DNA of 38,279 nt from an uncultured Clostridia bacterium. GTDB taxonomy: Bacteria > Bacillota > Clostridia > TANB77 > CAG-508. The notes below the pieces were generated by a model. That model was given only the letters and a program-made list of their open reading frames with translations, did no database searches and was not told the origin of the DNA. Positions 33,770-38,279 of this stretch are shown in pieces. Each line of letters begins with the position of its first letter. Position 1 is the first letter of the stretch. The stretch covers positions 1 through 38,279 of the forward strand of contig CAKOTK010000010.1 in NCBI GenBank assembly GCA_934120135.1, written 5' to 3'. The position numbers were made by a program, and so were the translations under genes.

Positions 33770-35152
33770 TCACTGTTTTTTGATTGCTTCTATGGCTCTA
33801 TCGGCTAGCTTTGAGTATTTTAATTTTTTATCCTTTATTTTTTCGGGTAGTTCTGGCAAGATGCCAAAGTTTGCATTCATTGGTTGAAAATTTTCATTTG
33901 TTGTTGATATATATTTACTCAATGCCCCTATCATTGTTAAGTCTGAAAAAACAATTTCTTTATTTGTTTTGTTGTATTGTTCTATTGCATTTAATGCTGC
34001 TACTAGTCCAGAGGAAATCGATTCTACATATCCCTCAACTCCTGTAATTTGTCCTGCAAAATATATATTTCTATTGCTTTTTAATTGATATGTTGGTTCT
34101 AATAATTTTGTAGAATTTATATATGTATTTCTATGCATTACTCCATATTTTACAAAATTGGCATTTTCTAAACCTGGTATCATACTAAATACTCTTTGTT
34201 GTTCCCCAAATTTTAAGTTAGTTTGGAAGCCAACCATATTAAATAAATTCCCCTCTGTGTTGTCTTGTCTTAATTGTACAAGTGCATATGGCCTATAGCC
34301 TGTTCTTTTATCTGTAAATCCTACTGGTTTTAAAGGACCAAATCTCAAGGTATCCTTTCCTCTTTTGGCCATTATTTCTATTGGCATACATCCTTCAAAT
34401 ATTTCCTTTTTTTCGAACTCATGAAGTGTTACTACTTCTGCATTTACTAAAGCTGTCCAAAATTCTTCATACTCTTCTTTGTTCATTGGAAGATTTAGAT
34501 AACTTGCTTCTGTTTGTGACTGTATTCTTTTTTGCCATTCTTCTATCGGTTCATCTTTTTCTCTTTCTTGCTCATAGCGTTCTCCCCAAAATGCTATATC
34601 CATATTTATTGAATCTTTTTCGATAATTGGTGCTGCTGCATCATAGAAAAATAGTTTGTCTTGACCTGTAATGCTTAATATTTCATTTGATAAATTATCT
34701 GATGTTAATGGTCCTGTTGCTATAATTACAATTCCATCATCTGCCATATTTTCTAGTTCATTTTTGTCTGTTATAGCATCGTTTCCAACTTCTTTTCTTA
34801 TTATTTCTATATTTTTCATTTTTTCTAATTCTTCTGTTATTCTCTTAGAAAAAACTTCTCTATCTACTGCAAGTGCTTGTCCAGCTGGTACTGCTGTTTC
34901 GTCTGCCATCTTTATTAAAAGTGAATCTAGCATTCTTAATTCTTCTTTTAATAGTCCACAAGCATTAGTATGTAAATTTGATTTGAATGAATTGCTACAC
35001 ACTACTTCTGCCAAATTTTGATTACTATGTGCAGGAGAATATTTTTGTGGTTTCATTTCATACAGCTTTACTTTTATTCCTCTTTTTGCAATTTGGTAAG
35101 CAGCTTCTGTTCCTGCTAATCCTCCTCCAATTACTGTTATATAATCCTTCAT
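33770..35152 (-). CDS. trmFO: Methylenetetrahydrofolate--tRNA-(uracil-5-)-methyltransferase TrmFO
   Basis: TrmFO is the folate- and FAD-dependent enzyme that makes ribothymidine at position 54 of tRNA in most Firmicutes. The N-terminal FAD-binding motif is VIGGGLAGTEAAYQIAKRG; family motifs EMKPQKYSPAHSN, AEVVCSNSFKS (with the conserved Cys) and CGLLKEELRMLDSLL follow, and the C-terminal part has NIYFAGQITGVEGYVESISSGL. 460 residues is normal for the family (about 435-460). The gene follows the SNF2 helicase by 9 nt and starts at ATG 35152. Confidence 0.97.
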   Translation of the reverse strand: MKDYITVIGGGLAGTEAAYQIAKRGIKVKLYEMKPQKYSPAHSNQNLAEVVCSNSFKSNLHTNACGLLKEELRMLDSLLIKMADETAVPAGQALAVDREVFSKRITEELEKMKNIEIIRKEVGNDAITDKNELENMADDGIVIIATGPLTSDNLSNEILSITGQDKLFFYDAAAPIIEKDSINMDIAFWGERYEQEREKDEPIEEWQKRIQSQTEASYLNLPMNKEEYEEFWTALVNAEVVTLHEFEKKEIFEGCMPIEIMAKRGKDTLRFGPLKPVGFTDKRTGYRPYALVQLRQDNTEGNLFNMVGFQTNLKFGEQQRVFSMIPGLENANFVKYGVMHRNTYINSTKLLEPTYQLKSNRNIYFAGQITGVEGYVESISSGLVAALNAIEQYNKTNKEIVFSDLTMIGALSKYISTTNENFQPMNANFGILPELPEKIKDKKLKYSKLADRAIEAIKKQ

Positions 35153-35161
35153 TTCTACACC

Positions 35162-38125
35162 TCATCCAAATAATTTCATAATATCTTCTTTTGATAGTTG
35201 GCTTATAAATGTGTTTTGTGTTGATAACATATTGTCTGCAAGTTTTGCTTTTTTTTTCTGTAGTTCATAGATTTTTTCTTCTATCGAATTTTTAGTAATT
35301 AGTTTATATACTTGCACATTATTTTTTTGTCCTATTCTATAAGTTCTATCTGTTGCTTGGTTTTCAGCTGATAAATTCCACCATGGATCATAATGAATTA
35401 CTACATCTGCTCCTGTTAGGTTTAAACCTGTTCCTCCAGCTTTTAAAGATATTAAAAATACCTTTATGTTTTCGTCTTCATTAAACTTATCAACTAAATC
35501 GATTCTATCTGCTACTTTTGTCTGTCCTGTTAGCTTTAAATATGATATTTTATTTTCTTTGAGTTCTTTTTCCATCATTTCAAACATTGAGGTATAACCT
35601 GAAAATAGCAGTATTTTGTGTCCACTCTCAACAGTATTTTTTATAAGTTCTATACATTGTGTAAGCTTACTACTTTCACCCTCATAGTCTTGTAAAAACA
35701 GTTTAGGGTGACAACATATTTGTCTTAATCTCATTAATAAAGCTAATATTTTTATTTGGCTTCCCTCAATTCCGTTTACTTTAATCTCGTCGCTTATCTC
35801 TTTCTTTGCTCTTGATAAGTATGCCAAATATACCTTTTGCTGTTCTTCTTGCATTTCATTATATAGCACACTTATAGTTTTGTCTGGAAGCTCTGTTAGT
35901 ACCTCTTTTTTTATTCTTCTTAGTACAAAAGGTTCTATCATCTTTTTAAGTCTTTCTAGACTCGCTTCGCTTTCTTCTTTGACTATAGGTGTTTCGAATG
36001 ACTCTTTGAATCTTCTGTATTTAAACAAATAGCCTGGCATTATAAAATCAAATATAGACCATAATTCAGAAAGTGAATTTTCAATAGGTGTACCTGTTAG
36101 TGCAAATCTTGTTTGTGTTAATATTTTCTTTATAGATTTTGCATTTTGCGTATTGTTATTTTTTACATATTGAGCCTCGTCTGCTATCATATATCTAAAA
36201 TTATAGGCTTTTTCTTCATATCTTTCAATGTCTCTTTTTAAAGAATCATATGATGTAATAACTAAATCATATTGTGGTATTTTATCTATTCTTTTTGCTC
36301 TTTCTATAGCATTACCACTAATTACACATACTTTTAAACTTGGTGCAAATTTGTTAGTTTCGTTTAGCCAGTTCAAAGTAAGTGAACTTGGACACACTAC
36401 TAATGATGGCATTTTTCCTTCTTTATTTACGTAATCTAATATTACTGCTATAACTTGAATTGTTTTTCCAAGTCCCATATCGTCTGCTAATATTCCACCA
36501 AATTGATAGCTATCCAATGTCTTTAGCCATTGGTATCCTATCTTTTGGTATGTTCTTAAACTTGCATTTAAATTTTTAGGTATTTCCATTTGAACAGTTT
36601 TTTGTTCTGTTTCAAGGCTTTCTACCATATTTTTATATGCTTCATCTTTTGTTACTTCAACATTATTTAGATTTTTTAAGCATCTTTCTAAATACAAACT
36701 TCTATAATTTTGAAGTGTAATAACTCCATCTTTTAAATTTGTAAATCCGTTATCCATATCTAGATTTAAGTCATCTAAAAATTTCAAAGTTTCATTTTGC
36801 TTTAAATCTATATAACTTCCATCTTTTAATCTATGAAAAGTCTTTTTTAACTTATACTTTTCCATTATGTCTGACAAATCTGATAATTCAATTCCTATTT
36901 GTGATAAGTCTATTTGTAGCAAATTGTTTTCAATTCTTACTCCAATAGATTTCATTTGTGGAGCATGTATTTCTTTTTTCTTAAACGTTTCAGTAGCTAA
37001 AACTTCATATTTTTTCATATAGTCTTCAATTTCTTCTGATAAAAATTGATAGATTTTTTCGTCATTCGCTAAAATTAGTCTTGCATTTTTTCTATCAAGC
37101 ATAAATCCAGTTTTTATAAATTGATTTAGTGCTTCATTTTCTTTTATCATATTTCTAGCAAAATCAACATTTTGATTTGTTAGTGGATTGTATTCATTTT
37201 TTCCATAACAAAATTTTATATCTGCTATAACATTATTGTTTGCATCATAATCTAAGTATATCTTCACTCCTAATTTTTGTGGAATATACTTATCTTTTAC
37301 ATATTTAGGCAAATCATCTGTAACTACACTTTCTTCTATTTCTGGTGCTATCATCGCAAAAAAGTTTGTTACTTCTTTTTCATCCATAATTATTTCATTT
37401 GTATAATTTTTCCTTAAGGTTTCTAATATATTTAAAATAGTGTTTTCAAATTTTCTGTCACAACGATATAAGCTGTCTGAGAATAATAAGTATATATATT
37501 TTTTGCCTTGTAAAATATCATAACTAAAAACATCAATGTTACATTTTAGTTTAAATTTATTTCCTTCTAATTCTGTAATGTTGAAAAATATTTCTGGTTC
37601 TTCATCTGCAAAATATATATTTTTTTCTACTCCATTTATTTGAAAGGCTACATTTTTATTTTTTAAAATTTCGAAAATGTCATCTAAGCCTGAGTTCGAT
37701 AATAAAATATTGTCTGGTATAAAATTGTTTCTATAATATGTATAATTCATTTCATTACTGTATTTAATAATTTCGGCATATTTTAATAAGAATGATAAAA
37801 TTTCTTGTGATTCTTTTTCAAAAGATTCTGTTGTATGTATAAAGTTTAGTTTGGCTCCATATTGATATACTTCGTTGTTTAACATTTTTTCGTAGAATTC
37901 TGGTAGGTTTTTAAGTTTATATAGCTGTTTTTCACCTATTCTAAATTCTACTTTTAGTCGTTTTTTGAAGCTATCATAGAAAAATTTAGGTACAATTTTT
38001 ATATTTTTACTTATATTTTCTTCTTCAAATTTAGAGCTTTGTTCACTTTGCATAAAGTTATTTAGTAACTGCTTAAATACCCTATGATTTTCCTTTTCTT
38101 TAAAGTTTTCTTCTTTCTCTAACAT
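35162..38125 (-). CDS. SNF2-family DEAD/DEAH helicase, without SWIM zinc finger
   Basis: A 987-residue Swi2/Snf2 ATPase of the bacterial type. The first 500 residues are the SNF2-associated region (for example PKFFYDSFKKRLKVEFRIGEKQLYKLKNLPEF). The ATPase core shows the Q/I motif region LRTYQKIGYQWLKTLDSYQFGGILADDMGLGKTIQVIAV, the DEAQ-type Walker B (MIADEAQYVKN), and TGTPIENSLSELWS; the C-terminal helicase lobe has SLKAGGTGLNLTGADVVIHYDPWWN and DRTYRIGQKNNVQVYKL. Many relatives begin with a SWIM zinc finger; this one starts at MLEKEENFKEKENHRV, with GGGAG before the ATG and a promoter close behind, so the short N-terminus seems genuine. Role in transcription recycling or DNA repair is not settled. 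Confidence 0.93.
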   Translation of the reverse strand: MLEKEENFKEKENHRVFKQLLNNFMQSEQSSKFEEENISKNIKIVPKFFYDSFKKRLKVEFRIGEKQLYKLKNLPEFYEKMLNNEVYQYGAKLNFIHTTESFEKESQEILSFLLKYAEIIKYSNEMNYTYYRNNFIPDNILLSNSGLDDIFEILKNKNVAFQINGVEKNIYFADEEPEIFFNITELEGNKFKLKCNIDVFSYDILQGKKYIYLLFSDSLYRCDRKFENTILNILETLRKNYTNEIIMDEKEVTNFFAMIAPEIEESVVTDDLPKYVKDKYIPQKLGVKIYLDYDANNNVIADIKFCYGKNEYNPLTNQNVDFARNMIKENEALNQFIKTGFMLDRKNARLILANDEKIYQFLSEEIEDYMKKYEVLATETFKKKEIHAPQMKSIGVRIENNLLQIDLSQIGIELSDLSDIMEKYKLKKTFHRLKDGSYIDLKQNETLKFLDDLNLDMDNGFTNLKDGVITLQNYRSLYLERCLKNLNNVEVTKDEAYKNMVESLETEQKTVQMEIPKNLNASLRTYQKIGYQWLKTLDSYQFGGILADDMGLGKTIQVIAVILDYVNKEGKMPSLVVCPSSLTLNWLNETNKFAPSLKVCVISGNAIERAKRIDKIPQYDLVITSYDSLKRDIERYEEKAYNFRYMIADEAQYVKNNNTQNAKSIKKILTQTRFALTGTPIENSLSELWSIFDFIMPGYLFKYRRFKESFETPIVKEESEASLERLKKMIEPFVLRRIKKEVLTELPDKTISVLYNEMQEEQQKVYLAYLSRAKKEISDEIKVNGIEGSQIKILALLMRLRQICCHPKLFLQDYEGESSKLTQCIELIKNTVESGHKILLFSGYTSMFEMMEKELKENKISYLKLTGQTKVADRIDLVDKFNEDENIKVFLISLKAGGTGLNLTGADVVIHYDPWWNLSAENQATDRTYRIGQKNNVQVYKLITKNSIEEKIYELQKKKAKLADNMLSTQNTFISQLSKEDIMKLFG

Positions 38126-38157
38126 AATAATCTCCCTTGAAATTTTATCAAGTAGTA

Positions 38158-38186
38158 ATTATATCATAGGTTAAACCCATTTTCAA
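38158..38186 (-). promoter_or_regulatory. Promoter of the SNF2-trmFO unit, sigma-A type
   Basis: On the minus strand TTGAAA (38181-38186) and consensus TATAAT (38158-38163) are 17 bp apart, about 32 bp before the helicase ATG. Confidence 0.82.
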
Positions 38187-38207
38187 GAAATATGCTCTAT
38201 TTTGTAA

Positions 38208-38261
38208 TTAATATTTGATAATGTCATAGTAAAATTAACATTTGATTATGTCATAATAAAA
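38208..38261. repeat. Two tandem 27-bp repeats upstream of the SNF2 promoter
   Basis: Copy 38208-38234 and copy 38235-38261 are adjacent and agree at 24 of 27 positions; the shared core is TTTGAT-A/T-ATGTCATA. Each core has a partial dyad (TGA, 5 nt, TCA). They sit about 20-75 bp upstream of the -35 box and look like operator or activator sites. Confidence 0.75.
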
Positions 38262-38279
38262 ATATATATTATCTCTAAG

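Overview
The window is about 38 kb of AT-rich (roughly 30% GC by eye) chromosome from a spore-forming Clostridia-type Firmicute. Evidence is the 5' half of a 16S rRNA gene, a division cluster running into spoIIGA-sigE-sigG as in Bacillus and Clostridium, a ClpE-type ATPase, a BofC-like protein and TrmFO. A gut-associated lineage is a guess.

Layout. Positions 1-755 hold the 5' part of a minus-strand 16S gene, behind tandem promoters at 971-999 and 1138-1166. Positions 1259-10936, all minus strand, read in transcription order murA, ftsQ/divIB, two DUF881 genes, sbp, ftsA, ftsZ, spoIIGA, sigE, sigG, ylmC. Behind murA lie two unrecognised proteins, a topoisomerase III, a DUF3298-type membrane protein and a pilin-like protein whose C-terminus looks like the variable region of a diversity-generating retroelement (11036-17999). 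A short plus-strand unit (clpE, pgsA; 18295-21213) meets a minus-strand group (bofC-like, tsaC, comEC, an SH3-NlpC/P60 hydrolase). The str operon (rpsL, rpsG, fusA, tuf) covers 26998-31850. The right end holds a coiled-coil protein with an Asn-Pro tract, trmFO and an SNF2-family helicase.

Main finding. Three genes (sigE, spoIIGA, comEC) are each interrupted by one extra C in the same context. The zero frame reads NTA CGG; skipping the C gives NTA GGN and restores a full-length, family-typical protein. By eye, these three CGGs are the only in-frame CGG codons in about 11,400 codons of the window. About fifty other coding-strand CGG triplets are all out of frame. All three genes serve conditional programmes (sporulation, DNA uptake). 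This suggests that CGG is an unassigned or starved codon used as a +1 ribosomal frameshift signal, perhaps gating development. Sequencing error or gene decay must still be excluded; intact NTA GGA sites inside the same genes argue against a simple context-driven error.

Other points. An RNA hairpin can mask the sigG ribosome-binding site, and another masks the bofC-like start codon. A Spo0A-type promoter with a 21-bp spacer precedes spoIIGA. Structured RNA is likely between rpsL and rpsG. A 13-unit TTTGGG-like hexamer tract lies in the coiled-coil gene.
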